Notes under the pieces: generated by a model
What the model was told of the DNA's origin: nothing
What the model saw: the letters and a program-made list of their open reading frames with translations, nothing else
Database searches by the model: none
Program-made: the position numbers and the translations under genes
Source of the DNA: an uncultured Actinomyces sp.
Lineage (GTDB): Bacteria; Actinomycetota; Actinomycetes; Actinomycetales; Actinomycetaceae
Length of the DNA stretch: 14,132 nt
Assembly: GCA_916719935.1 (NCBI GenBank)
Contig: CAKAPY010000016.1
Coordinates: forward strand, 1 to 14,132
Reading direction: 5' to 3'
Part shown: one piece after another, positions 1 to 6,725 of the stretch
Layout: each line of letters begins with the position of its first letter
Numbering within the stretch: position 1 is the stretch's first letter

Positions 1-57
1 GGCGAATATCTGGCCTGCGTCTTGATGTTTAGCGCAGTTATGGCGATCGTCGCATAG
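1..57 (+). CDS. C-terminal end of a hydrophobic protein (partial)
   Basis: The first reading frame is open from the window edge to a TAG at 55-57 and encodes 18 residues rich in Leu, Val, Met and Ala (GEYLACVLMFSAVMAIVA). This looks like the last half of a terminal membrane helix. The next gene starts 33 bases further on in the same direction, so the two may be co-transcribed. The fragment is too short to assign to a family, and chance openness of 18 codons cannot be excluded. Confidence 0.4.
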   Translation, partial: GEYLACVLMFSAVMAIVA

Positions 58-90
58 TTCTTTGCTCAGCGATAGGTGATAATTAAGCGC

Positions 91-474
91 ATGAACTTTA
101 TTCTGCGTCTTATCGGAACCGGCTTAGGACTGTGGGTCTCGGCCAAAATTGTTCCTGGAATCGTCATTACACAGGGCACGACCCTGACTGAAACAGTCAT
201 CATGCTGGGCCTGATTGCTTTGGTCTTCACCATTGTGAATTCGATCGTGCGCCCCTTGGTTTCAATCCTTGCCTTCCCCCTGTACGTCCTCACTTTCGGA
301 CTCTTTGCTCTGGTGACGAATGGCATTGGTTTCATGGTGGCAAGCGGAGTTGCCCACTCTTTGGGTCTTCCTTTCTCTGTCTCTGGGATTGGAGCGGCAA
401 TTATCGGCGCGATTATCACCGCTATTGTCTCTTCGCTTTTCGGAAGCCTGACTGGAGCATCCAAGAAGGATTGA
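91..474 (+). CDS. Small four-helix membrane protein, phage holin 4-2 / YvlD type
   Basis: The 127-residue product is almost entirely hydrophobic, with four predicted membrane segments (roughly residues 4-22, 31-52, 56-80 and 87-117) and a short charged tail ending SKKD. The opening 'NFILRLIGTGLGLWVSAKIVPGI' pattern and the 'IVNSIVRP' motif after helix two fit the Phage_holin_4_2 family (YvlD-like), which occurs as ordinary chromosomal genes and is mostly uncharacterised; the name does not imply a prophage. I chose the ATG at 91 because the family normally begins at this point. A GTG at 76 in the same frame would add five residues. An AGGTGA at 74-79 can pair with 16S rRNA but lies rather far from the ATG. 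The gene converges on the hydrolase gene that stops at 492, with 17 bases between. Confidence 0.8.
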   Translation: MNFILRLIGTGLGLWVSAKIVPGIVITQGTTLTETVIMLGLIALVFTIVNSIVRPLVSILAFPLYVLTFGLFALVTNGIGFMVASGVAHSLGLPFSVSGIGAAIIGAIITAIVSSLFGSLTGASKKD

Positions 475-491
475 GCCTTCCCTCGCACACA

Positions 492-2123
492 TCACGTCAC
501 TCGGCGGGTATCAAAGATATAGGAACGCGTTTGCGTCGTATCGGTGATACCTAGCCGAGTTCTTCTTTGTTCTTCCCAGCGCATTACTTCCCCAATATTG
601 GGGTTCTGTTGCGGATTCGCCTGCTCGCATTCACGGATCGCCTGCGTATAGGTCCCGATGTCGTGCGCGGCAATGGGATTATCACTGCCCTGCTTCACAT
701 CCAGGTGTTCGCTATCAAAATGCAAGGTGAGCGCATTTCCCCGATTCGTATTTGCCGCACCATCAAGGGCAGGAACGATATCGCGTGTATTTTCCATATT
801 GAGCATGGGGACACCAGGATCTGGGTGAAAGCCTGCGACGGGAGATCCCGCTGTTAGAACCGAGGCCACGCTGTAGCGTGCGCGAATATCGCTTTCGGAA
901 GCCAGCTGAGCAGCGATGATTCCTCCTTGTGAATGCCCTATGAACTCAACGGGTTCATCACTGCGGATTCCGGCCATATCCATGGCAGTTTTCACCGAAC
1001 GAAGCTGATCTGAGTCAGATTGACCAACTGCCTGAAGGTTCGTCAGCATGTCCTGGGGATTGTCCTCACCCGGTCCCCACTTCTGCGTTCCTCGGATCAT
1101 GACGGACCATGAACGGTGCTCCTGACCCTGCTCGTCTGTAGTGACATGCTGAAGGATCTCGATCTGACCTTCATCCGCGCTTGAGCGCAGTTCTCCAATC
1201 CTTTCAAGGGCTGACGATGCCTGAAGCGGCGTGCTGACACGAGGTGGAGCTCCGCCATTACTCCCTTGCGTGACTCCCAAGGCTGCCTGCTGGAGCGTCG
1301 GAGCATGTTTGGGGTAGGCGATAACGCTATGAGCCGCATAGAGAGCGACACCGAAAGGCCCGCAGTATGTGCGTACTTTCCCGCCATCAGCAACACCTTC
1401 CAATACCCGAGTACTCAACGGAGTCCTTCCGCCCGGAGTGGTTGGAAGTGTCTGGGCTGAGACCCGCACCCCACTGTGTCGGCCAAACATTAACCAGCCC
1501 ATGGCCGCATAGAAAGTTGATGCTTGGGCAGCGGCATCGCGCGTCACTTCTGCGTTCTCATGCGAATTCGTGCCGCTCAGCATTCTGGCCACTTCACCAA
1601 CGTCATACTGGGTCCGGATACCCAACTCTGCATCTTTTGGTTGATGGACAAAGGAATAGCCGTGGGCTGCAATAATCGCCCCTCCATGAACCAATCCAAC
1701 AGGAGCCATGAGAAAGGGAAGGTTTGGATTCAGGTACTTTCCAAAACCTCCAATCTTTTGCGAGAGCACCAAGCCGCCGCCCCAGATATTTACTCCCAAC
1801 CCGCCGTCTAAGCGGGCGCAGGTGCGCTGGTAGGCTCGGACATCGGCCTCGGCACCAGAGTGGATCCGCGCAACATAGGCAAGCTTTTGCGCGCAACTAT
1901 CCATCCGCTCACTGAGGTGCGCGCCAAGTGAGTAAAAGTGGTCGGCCGCCTCTCCACACTTGTGAATTCTCAGGTCTTGGATCATTCCAGCGAGCATTTC
2001 CAGCTGCTCATCACAGGCATCTTTGATTTTCCTCATTGAGAGGACATCATCCACCAGTGCTTCAGTATCGATGCGCGTTTGCGAAGAGGAGACAAGCATC
2101 CACGACACGGATTCATCGCTCAT
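492..2123 (-). CDS. GHSQGG serine hydrolase (lipase-like) with WXG-like N-terminal helical region
   Basis: The 543-residue protein combines two parts. Residues about 20-105 are helical and heptad-like, with a turn 'KCGEAADHF' (55-63) that resembles the WxGxAAxxF turn of WXG100 proteins, Lys replacing Trp. The C-terminal part (about 290-500) is an alpha/beta-hydrolase core with a lipase-type elbow GHSQGG (nucleophile Ser398), a likely acid Asp448 in 'TRDIVP', and a likely base His487 in 'AAHDIGTYT'. A Gly/Ala-rich hydrophobic stretch lies between (about 130-280). Its start ATG overlaps the stop of the upstream small gene as ATGA, and a strong GGAGGG (2130-2135) sits six bases upstream. The same triad layout and an 'xGTQ...NPxDM..N' segment recur in the hydrolase at 4566-5963, so the two are paralogues. 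I infer an esterase or lipase handled as a WXG-type pair, possibly exported by a type VII system. The substrate is unknown. Base composition is lower in GC than copA in lines I counted (about 52% against 62-75%). Confidence 0.8.
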   Translation of the reverse strand: MSDESVSWMLVSSSQTRIDTEALVDDVLSMRKIKDACDEQLEMLAGMIQDLRIHKCGEAADHFYSLGAHLSERMDSCAQKLAYVARIHSGAEADVRAYQRTCARLDGGLGVNIWGGGLVLSQKIGGFGKYLNPNLPFLMAPVGLVHGGAIIAAHGYSFVHQPKDAELGIRTQYDVGEVARMLSGTNSHENAEVTRDAAAQASTFYAAMGWLMFGRHSGVRVSAQTLPTTPGGRTPLSTRVLEGVADGGKVRTYCGPFGVALYAAHSVIAYPKHAPTLQQAALGVTQGSNGGAPPRVSTPLQASSALERIGELRSSADEGQIEILQHVTTDEQGQEHRSWSVMIRGTQKWGPGEDNPQDMLTNLQAVGQSDSDQLRSVKTAMDMAGIRSDEPVEFIGHSQGGIIAAQLASESDIRARYSVASVLTAGSPVAGFHPDPGVPMLNMENTRDIVPALDGAANTNRGNALTLHFDSEHLDVKQGSDNPIAAHDIGTYTQAIRECEQANPQQNPNIGEVMRWEEQRRTRLGITDTTQTRSYIFDTRRVT

Positions 2124-2350
2124 GACTGTCCCTCCAGACTTGCCATCTCTAATTGCACAAGTTCTTTAAGCTGCGATGCCAGTGCGGACCAAGAATTCGA
2201 TCCCTTTGCAATTTGATCAATCTCTGCGCGCGCAGCTTCACTTCCGCTTCCAGTCCATGACGACAGAGAAAATTCATTCATTGTTGCGGCAATATCCGCA
2301 CAATTGTCTGCGATTACCTGAAGCGACTGACATACCGTAAACATCCACAT
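2120..2350 (-). CDS. WXG100-like small helical protein
   Basis: The 76-residue protein has two helices separated by 'SSWTGSGSEAARAEI' (Trp32-x-Gly34 followed by small residues). This is the central turn typical of WXG100/ESAT-6-like proteins, which form antiparallel helical hairpins and travel through type VII secretion systems, often as heterodimers. It is shorter than the usual ~100 residues, mainly at the N-terminus, and I see no C-terminal YxxxD/E export signal. It is the first gene of a two-gene unit and overlaps the hydrolase start by four bases (ATGA). The partner's own N-terminus looks WXG-like, so a heterodimer is the natural inference. No Shine-Dalgarno precedes the ATG at 2350; a TANNNT box seven bases upstream suggests a leaderless message. 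An ATG two codons in (2344) is an alternative start. Confidence 0.65.
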   Translation of the reverse strand: MWMFTVCQSLQVIADNCADIAATMNEFSLSSWTGSGSEAARAEIDQIAKGSNSWSALASQLKELVQLEMASLEGQS

Positions 2351-2357
2351 ACGTGTC

Positions 2358-2363
2358 AGAGTA
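2358..2363 (-). promoter_or_regulatory. Possible -10 element of a leaderless promoter
   Basis: On the minus strand TACTCT (fitting TANNNT) lies exactly seven bases before the ATG at 2350, the spacing seen in leaderless actinobacterial transcripts where the A of ATG is +1. No ribosome binding site is visible and no convincing -35 lies upstream, so the call is tentative. Confidence 0.35.
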
Positions 2364-2499
2364 TGAAGACGCTCTTCTCGCTTCTAACGCGTCACAATTT
2401 CTGTGGAAAACACCGATAACCCGTCGCGACTGTGTGTGAATACAAGGTTTCAAAACGTGGTCCCGTGGCAGCGAGCTCTCGGTCTGAGATGATTAAGAC

Positions 2500-3966
2500 A
2501 TGACTTCGCAGCAAGGATCCATGTTTTCGCCCGAAATGGGATACGCAGACCTAGCAGCAACTGGCCAGGCCCTGTCTCCGCTGGACGGTCGCTACCGCCC
2601 TCAAACCCAGGAACTGACTCAGTATCTTTCAGAAGCCGCACTCAATCGAACCCGAATTTTTGTCGAGATTGAGTGGATGATTGAGTTGCTGCGACGGGGC
2701 ATCATTGCTCACGCACCCGAAATTTCTGATGCCGAATTGGACTACCTGCGTGCGCTTCCTCAGAATTTCAACGCGGATTCCATTGCCGAACTCGCGCAGA
2801 TCGAAGCCGAAACCCGCCACGATGTGAAGGCAGTCGAGTACTACATTGATCATCGCCTCGAGGCAGCTCGCGATGTTCTTGGACCTGACACAGTACTTCC
2901 CTCGCTTCGTCCACTGGTCCACATTTTTGCGACCTCGGAGGACATCAATAACCTCTCCTATGCGCTCAATGTTCAAGCTGCCGTTCGCCAAGTGTGGTTG
3001 CCTCGTGCACAGGCGCTGTACTCGCGACTTCTTGAATTGGCTCAAAATGGCGCGGCTGTTCCCATGCTTGCGCGCACCCACGGCCAACCGGCAACTCCGG
3101 TCACTATGGGTAAGGAATTGGCAGTTTTCGCCTATCGCCTCTCTCGCCAGCTGTCACGAATTGAAGACGCGGAATACTTGGGCAAGATGAACGGAGCCAC
3201 TGGAACTTGGGCTGCTCACCGCGTTGCTCTACCCCAGGTCCCCTGGCCGCTTCTTACGAAGGATTTTGTAGAGCGCCTCGGTCTGACCTGGAACCCGCTG
3301 ACGACTCAGATCGAGTCTCATGACTGGCAAAGTGAGCTCTACAGCGATATTTCGCGCTTCGGACGCATTGCTCACAATCTTTCGACGGATTGCTGGACCT
3401 ACATTTCTTTGGGTTATTTCCACCAAAAGCTTGGTGCACAAGGGTCGACCGGCTCTTCGACGATGCCGCATAAGGTCAACCCCATTCGATTTGAGAACGC
3501 GGAGGCCAATTTCGAGATTTCCTGCGCGCTGTTGGAAACCCTTGCTCAGACTCTGGTGACATCAAGGCTTCAGCGCGATCTGACGGATTCCTCAACTCAG
3601 CGCAATATCGGGGTGGCTTTGGGGCACTCACTTGTTGCGATCGATAATTTGACCCGCGGTTTAGAGGGAATCGAACTGAATTCACGGGTCATGGCTGAGG
3701 AATTGGCACAGCATCCCGAAGTTCTTTCCGAGGCCATCCAGCAGGTCATGCGTCTTGCCTCCCTTGAAGGACGCGACGGCATGGAGAACCCCTACGAGCG
3801 CATGAAGGAACTGACGCGCGGACACGATATTGATATCCAGCGTCTACGTGAGTTTGTATCTACTTTGGATTTGCCCGAAGACCAGAAGCAGCGACTCATG
3901 GAGCTCACTCCTGAGACCTACACAGGTTATGCACCAGATATGGTCGATTGGATCAGCGCAGAGTAA
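2500..3966 (+). CDS. purB: Adenylosuccinate lyase
   Basis: The 488-residue protein is a full-length adenylosuccinate lyase of the E. coli-like long type. It cleaves fumarate from SAICAR in de novo purine synthesis and from adenylosuccinate in AMP formation, in the cytoplasm. Visible hallmarks are 'SPLDGRY' near residue 27, 'THGQPATPVTMGKE' with the active-site His194, and the superfamily signature loop 'GSSTMPHKVNP' (318-328), whose serine acts as the catalytic base. The start ATG at 2500 has no clear Shine-Dalgarno; an extended-10-like TGAGATGAT (2485-2493) just upstream could drive a near-leaderless transcript, but this is weak. A second ATG at 2521 follows AAGGA too closely to be preferred. 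It stands alone, divergent from the WXG-like gene and convergent with the gene ending at 3974 (seven bases apart), and is flanked on both sides by hydrolase operons unrelated to purine metabolism. Confidence 0.96.
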   Translation: MTSQQGSMFSPEMGYADLAATGQALSPLDGRYRPQTQELTQYLSEAALNRTRIFVEIEWMIELLRRGIIAHAPEISDAELDYLRALPQNFNADSIAELAQIEAETRHDVKAVEYYIDHRLEAARDVLGPDTVLPSLRPLVHIFATSEDINNLSYALNVQAAVRQVWLPRAQALYSRLLELAQNGAAVPMLARTHGQPATPVTMGKELAVFAYRLSRQLSRIEDAEYLGKMNGATGTWAAHRVALPQVPWPLLTKDFVERLGLTWNPLTTQIESHDWQSELYSDISRFGRIAHNLSTDCWTYISLGYFHQKLGAQGSTGSSTMPHKVNPIRFENAEANFEISCALLETLAQTLVTSRLQRDLTDSSTQRNIGVALGHSLVAIDNLTRGLEGIELNSRVMAEELAQHPEVLSEAIQQVMRLASLEGRDGMENPYERMKELTRGHDIDIQRLREFVSTLDLPEDQKQRLMELTPETYTGYAPDMVDWISAE

Positions 3967-3973
3967 CGCTGTT

Positions 3974-4579
3974 TTAGACGGGCCTCCAGCCACTATCAAA
4001 TGCGGGTGCCCCCAAGCGTTCAAAGAGCTCTTCGGGGCGTACTTGCAGGGAAGAGTAGCCCAAAGCTCGCATGTCGGCGATGTCCTGATCACCGCTTTGC
4101 AGCTTGCCTTCAATGACAATCGGTGCAATTTCGGGATTACGCCAGGCTGCTTCTACAGCTGCAGCAAGTAAACCCTGCGCAGCACGCGCACGAAGGTCTT
4201 CCGCTAGCTCTTCGGTGCCAGCCGTCATCACTACAGTGAAGCAAACCATGGTTGGTTTCCCAAAGCCTTCGTTAACCTGAACCTCGCAGCGGTCGACATC
4301 CCATGGAGCGGAATTCACATTGCCGTATTCACCCCGCGCAACCTGCTTTTCTAGGGTTGTGCGAAGCCTTGCCTCGATCATGCGGGCGAAGCGCTGAGAA
4401 CGCCCTTCCCTATCGCTTGGCCGCAGACGCGTAAGCGCAGCTCCCACTCCGAGCGTTGCGATTCCCATAGCAGCTAGGCCCAGGGGATTAGAAATCCGAG
4501 GGATATCGTCAGAGATGCGCTGGAGCGCAGACCCATTCATCATCCCCAAGATCCGCTTGAGTGATCTATTCGCGTCCAT
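3974..4579 (-). CDS. Hypothetical single-helix membrane-associated protein
   Basis: I do not recognise this 201-residue protein. It has a basic and amphipathic N-terminus, one hydrophobic segment at about residues 32-49 (Gly/Ala/Leu-rich, 'AAMGIATLGVGAAL'), then a soluble alpha/beta-looking domain of about 150 residues. There is no catalytic signature or cysteine pair. The soluble part contains an antiparallel-strand-like 'CEVQVNEGFGKPTMVCFTVVM' region (about 98-118, with a Cys at each end) and a following long helix rich in Ala and Glu. Its start lies 14 bases inside the upstream hydrolase gene, with GGGGTGA just before the ATG, so the two are almost certainly translated together. A role as membrane partner, adaptor or immunity-like protein for that hydrolase is possible but is inference only. 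Confidence 0.7.
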   Translation of the reverse strand: MDANRSLKRILGMMNGSALQRISDDIPRISNPLGLAAMGIATLGVGAALTRLRPSDREGRSQRFARMIEARLRTTLEKQVARGEYGNVNSAPWDVDRCEVQVNEGFGKPTMVCFTVVMTAGTEELAEDLRARAAQGLLAAAVEAAWRNPEIAPIVIEGKLQSGDQDIADMRALGYSSLQVRPEELFERLGAPAFDSGWRPV

Positions 4580-5963
4580 GCGTCACCCCATCGTGATTGT
4601 CATCAGCTTCTTGTGCATTACTGGTGAGTTGCCGAGAATGAATACCCTTCACCCGCGACCAAACCCCCGAATTTGGGTCATCAAGCTCTTGCCAGACATC
4701 ATAGATGCGCACGCGGGTAGGCTCATCGCCCTGTGGGAGCATCGCTTGGAGCGTGCGCACCGCTTGCCCGACTCGATCCCACTGAGTGATGGCACTGCGA
4801 CGCTCAAGGTGTCCCACCGTTTCGGTGTATGTCGACGATGAGTGCGCATAGTACAGGGCGCGCAGTCGTGGCTGAATGAGCTTTCGTCCCACCATGATCC
4901 GATGGTCGGGAGCACGAGCCGGTGTTCCATCAGTGGATGGAACAACATCCTGATCATGGGCAATATCAACCATGACAACTTCTGGACGAATTCGTGTTCG
5001 CCTGGCGGGAGCTCCCATGGCAAGAATTGCTCGGACATCAATTCCTGTTTCCTGCGCGGATAGGCTTCCCAAATTCACCGCGATCAGACCGCCCTGAGAA
5101 TGACCAGCAAGCATCACTGGTTCCGTAGCAAAGCCTTCGGGATCGACTCCTTCTTCACTCATCGCCTGGTGAAGTGCCAGAATAATCCCCGCGCGCATAG
5201 AGGAGGGCATTCCCAATGCCTCTCGAATATTGGCCTCCATGTCTGCCGGGTTGGGGGTTGATGGAGTATCAAAGTGCTGTGTTCCGGGAATTGAAACGAG
5301 CCAACGCCGTGTCTCCCCCTGGCCTACGCGCGTGATTTTGATGGACTGCCCATAGGTTCCAGCCCAGTACATGTCATCGATATCCGCTGCCATATCTTGG
5401 AGCGAGCGCGGCGCCCAAAGACGCTTGACCTGAGAACGCGGCCGCCCTGGAATCTCAATAAAATCCTGGCCACCATCAGAATCAAAATACTTATCTGCAT
5501 GTGCGGTTCCACCGGTCATTTGCCCCAGCGAAGTACCGGCAATGAGCATTCCCGCCATCAGAGCTTCAAAGCCATCACGAGGCGTCACCTGCGCCAAGCG
5601 TTGAAGTTTGCCTGTGCGATCCAGTCCAATGACAGAGTCCAGTGCCGCTGCTGCGTGGACGATTTTCCCGGCACTGCCAGCGATGCCACAGAGAACACGT
5701 ACGAAAAGGGTGTCCAATCCGGGGTCCCGGAAGAAGATCGATTGGGATTGTTCTGATACCTGTTCACCCAGACGATCTGACTCCATCCGCAGACGCGAGC
5801 GAATATCCGCTGGAAGAAATCCCAGTGTCGAGGCCCCCGCAACCGCGAGCGCAGAGAACAGTTTGGGTGCAAGCGGAATGACTTTCGCACGCAGGTAGAG
5901 GGAAGTAAAAGAGCCCGGCACACGACGCCGTGCGTAATACGAGCGGTGGTGTTGTCGTCTCAT
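4566..5963 (-). CDS. GHSQGG serine hydrolase (lipase-like), paralogue of the gene at 492-2123
   Basis: The 465-residue protein has a basic N-terminus, hydrophobic stretches at about residues 30-50 and around 80-105, and a C-terminal alpha/beta-hydrolase domain. The nucleophile elbow is GHSQGG (Ser289), the likely acid Asp339 in 'DQDVVPSTDG', and the likely base His374 in 'YYAHSSSTYTETVGH'. Upstream of the elbow 'IPGTQHFDTPSTPNPADMEANI' aligns with 'IRGTQKWGPGEDNPQDMLTNL' of the other hydrolase. The frame is open up to 6095, but I place the start at 5963: its ATG has a strong AAGGAGAG at good spacing, whereas the longer form would run through the copper promoter and operator. The gene is divergent from csoR and overlaps the following 201-residue gene by 14 bases. 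Esterase or lipase activity is likely from the motifs; substrate and location are unknown. Confidence 0.8.
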   Translation of the reverse strand: MRRQHHRSYYARRRVPGSFTSLYLRAKVIPLAPKLFSALAVAGASTLGFLPADIRSRLRMESDRLGEQVSEQSQSIFFRDPGLDTLFVRVLCGIAGSAGKIVHAAAALDSVIGLDRTGKLQRLAQVTPRDGFEALMAGMLIAGTSLGQMTGGTAHADKYFDSDGGQDFIEIPGRPRSQVKRLWAPRSLQDMAADIDDMYWAGTYGQSIKITRVGQGETRRWLVSIPGTQHFDTPSTPNPADMEANIREALGMPSSMRAGIILALHQAMSEEGVDPEGFATEPVMLAGHSQGGLIAVNLGSLSAQETGIDVRAILAMGAPARRTRIRPEVVMVDIAHDQDVVPSTDGTPARAPDHRIMVGRKLIQPRLRALYYAHSSSTYTETVGHLERRSAITQWDRVGQAVRTLQAMLPQGDEPTRVRIYDVWQELDDPNSGVWSRVKGIHSRQLTSNAQEADDNHDGVTHGRE

Positions 5964-5966
5964 GGC

Positions 5967-5974
5967 CTCTCCTT
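5967..5974 (-). promoter_or_regulatory. Ribosome binding site that fixes the hydrolase start at 5963
   Basis: On the minus strand AAGGAGAG lies three bases before the ATG at 5961-5963, with the AAGGAG core five bases away. No comparable site precedes the in-frame ATGs at 6008 or 6095, so this decides the start. Confidence 0.7.
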
Positions 5975-6055
5975 CCCTTGGTGCAAGCCTAAGCCCCCTG
6001 ACGTGCATCTGCGTCCAGATTGGCTCAACGAGAGTTTCCTCATCTTTATTTCCTA

Positions 6056-6084
6056 TTGACACATATACCCCCCGGGGGTATATT
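6056..6084 (+). promoter_or_regulatory. csoR-copZ-copA promoter (consensus -35, near-consensus -10)
   Basis: TTGACA (6056-6061) and TATATT (6079-6084) are separated by exactly 17 bases, giving an excellent vegetative sigma-factor promoter. The spacer is almost filled by a perfect inverted repeat described separately, so repressor binding would directly block RNA polymerase. The predicted start of transcription is near 6090-6092, only some 15 bases before csoR. It reads into csoR, copZ and copA with no obvious terminator among them. Confidence 0.85.
6063..6083 (+). promoter_or_regulatory. CsoR operator
   Basis: Two perfect 10-base inverted arms, ATATACCCCC and GGGGGTATAT, are separated by a single C. 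The TACCCC...GGGGTA core is the known form of CsoR operators. It overlaps the -10 box and fills most of the spacer of the promoter, consistent with repression by copper-free CsoR tetramers and release on Cu(I) binding. The next gene encodes CsoR, so autoregulation is expected. Confidence 0.88.
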
Positions 6085-6093
6085 TCGAAGCGC

Positions 6094-6100
6094 AAGGAGG
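6094..6100 (+). promoter_or_regulatory. Strong ribosome binding site of csoR
   Basis: AAGGAGG ends six bases before the ATG at 6107. It settles the csoR start; the open frame continues upstream to 6020, across the operator, and would otherwise be overcalled. Confidence 0.85.
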
Positions 6101-6106
6101 AACACT

Positions 6107-6391
6107 ATGACTCACGGATATACCGAAGAAACCGAGCACTACCTCAAGCGCCTTCGCAGAATTGAAGGCCAGCTGAGGGGGTTGCAACGAATGGTTGCAG
6201 AGGACACCTACTGCATTGATGTCCTCACTCAAATCTCGGCAGTGCAATCCGCTCTGGACTCCGTCGCACTGGGCCTCCTTGAAGACCACATGAATCACTG
6301 CGTTCTTCACGCCGCTCAACACAGTGAAGAAGAAGGACGCGAAAAGATCCAAGAAGCTACAAAGGCAATCGCGCGACTGGTGAAGTCCTAA
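6107..6391 (+). CDS. csoR: Copper-sensing transcriptional repressor CsoR
   Basis: The 94-residue all-helical protein belongs to the CsoR/RcnR family of tetrameric repressors that release DNA on binding metal. It opens 'HYLKRLRRIEGQLRGLQRM', the family's basic first helix used in DNA contact. The Cu(I) ligands fall at Cys36 ('DTYCIDVL'), His61 and Cys65 ('EDHMNHC'), the same numbering as in Mycobacterium tuberculosis CsoR, and identify it as a copper sensor and not an RcnR nickel sensor or persulfide sensor. The length fits the family. It is the first gene of the operon, with a perfect operator in its own promoter, and copZ and copA follow, so it should control the whole copper response and itself. 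The start at 6107 is supported by AAGGAGG. Confidence 0.96.
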   Translation: MTHGYTEETEHYLKRLRRIEGQLRGLQRMVAEDTYCIDVLTQISAVQSALDSVALGLLEDHMNHCVLHAAQHSEEEGREKIQEATKAIARLVKS

Positions 6392-6444
6392 GCGCGCACC
6401 GTAACGTCTCTCCATTTTTCCCACCACCAAAGAAAGGCGCCATC

Positions 6445-6690
6445 ATGGCACAGGAAATTGACCGCACCGTCGAACTCTCCATCAACGGAATGACCTGCGG
6501 ACACTGCGTCGCATCTGTCACCGAAGAACTGAGTGAGGTCCCCGGCGTCCTGAACGTCGAGGTCATCCTCAACTCCGGCGGAACCTCGAAGGCCACCGTT
6601 GTCACCAACACCGAACTCGATGACAACGCTCTGCGCGATGCCGTTTCCGAGGCCGGCTTCGAATTGGTTGGAATCGCTCGCGATTTCTGA
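6445..6690 (+). CDS. copZ: Copper chaperone CopZ (heavy-metal-associated domain protein)
   Basis: The 81-residue protein is a single ferredoxin-like HMA domain, beta-alpha-beta-beta-alpha-beta, with the Cu(I) site MTCGHC (Met16-Cys21; ligands Cys18 and Cys21). Members of this family bind Cu(I) in the cytoplasm and hand it to CopA or to CsoR. GAAAGG upstream of the ATG is a modest ribosome binding site. It lies 53 bases after csoR and 72 bases before copA. Its UGA stop is followed by C, an 11-base-pair hairpin, and an open stretch in the same frame that joins copA; this could permit a CopZ-CopA fusion by read-through. Unlike the related domain inside CopA (MTCASC), it has Gly-His between the cysteines. 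Confidence 0.95.
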   Translation: MAQEIDRTVELSINGMTCGHCVASVTEELSEVPGVLNVEVILNSGGTSKATVVTNTELDDNALRDAVSEAGFELVGIARDF

Positions 6691-6699
6691 CCTCCTCAA

Positions 6700-6725
6700 C
6701 CGGGGGTACCACCAGGTGCCCCCGG
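6700..6725 (+). repeat. Inverted repeat / RNA hairpin between copZ and copA
   Basis: Arms CCGGGGGTACC (6700-6710) and GGTGCCCCCGG (6715-6725) form an 11-base-pair stem with one G-U pair and an ACCA tetraloop. No T-run follows, so it is not a classical terminator. It starts nine bases after the copZ UGA. A perfect palindrome GGGATATCCC (6724-6733) overlaps its end. The left arm contains GGGGGTA, identical to part of the CsoR operator half-site. It could stabilise or process the mRNA, attenuate transcription, bind CsoR weakly, or promote read-through. Confidence 0.7.

Noticed and set aside
91..474. The holin-family gene as a sign of a prophage
   Set aside because: No integrase, endolysin, capsid or attachment-like repeats are near; this family is widespread as ordinary chromosomal genes.
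465..480. GAAGG/CCTTC hairpin between the convergent genes as a terminator
   Set aside because: Only five base pairs with a six-base loop and no T-run; too weak to call.
66..488. A 140-residue minus-strand open frame opposite the membrane protein gene
   Set aside because: It is highly basic and repetitive with no family resemblance, and is the antisense shadow of a clear four-helix membrane protein.
6020..6106. N-terminal extension of CsoR up to 6020
   Set aside because: It would cross the promoter and operator; AAGGAGG before 6107 and the exact C36/H61/C65 numbering fix the start at 6107.
6688..6725. UGA plus hairpin as a selenocysteine insertion site
   Set aside because: The ACCA loop lacks features expected of a bacterial SECIS, the UGA lies at the natural end of a CopZ domain where no selenocysteine is expected, and no Sec genes are seen here.
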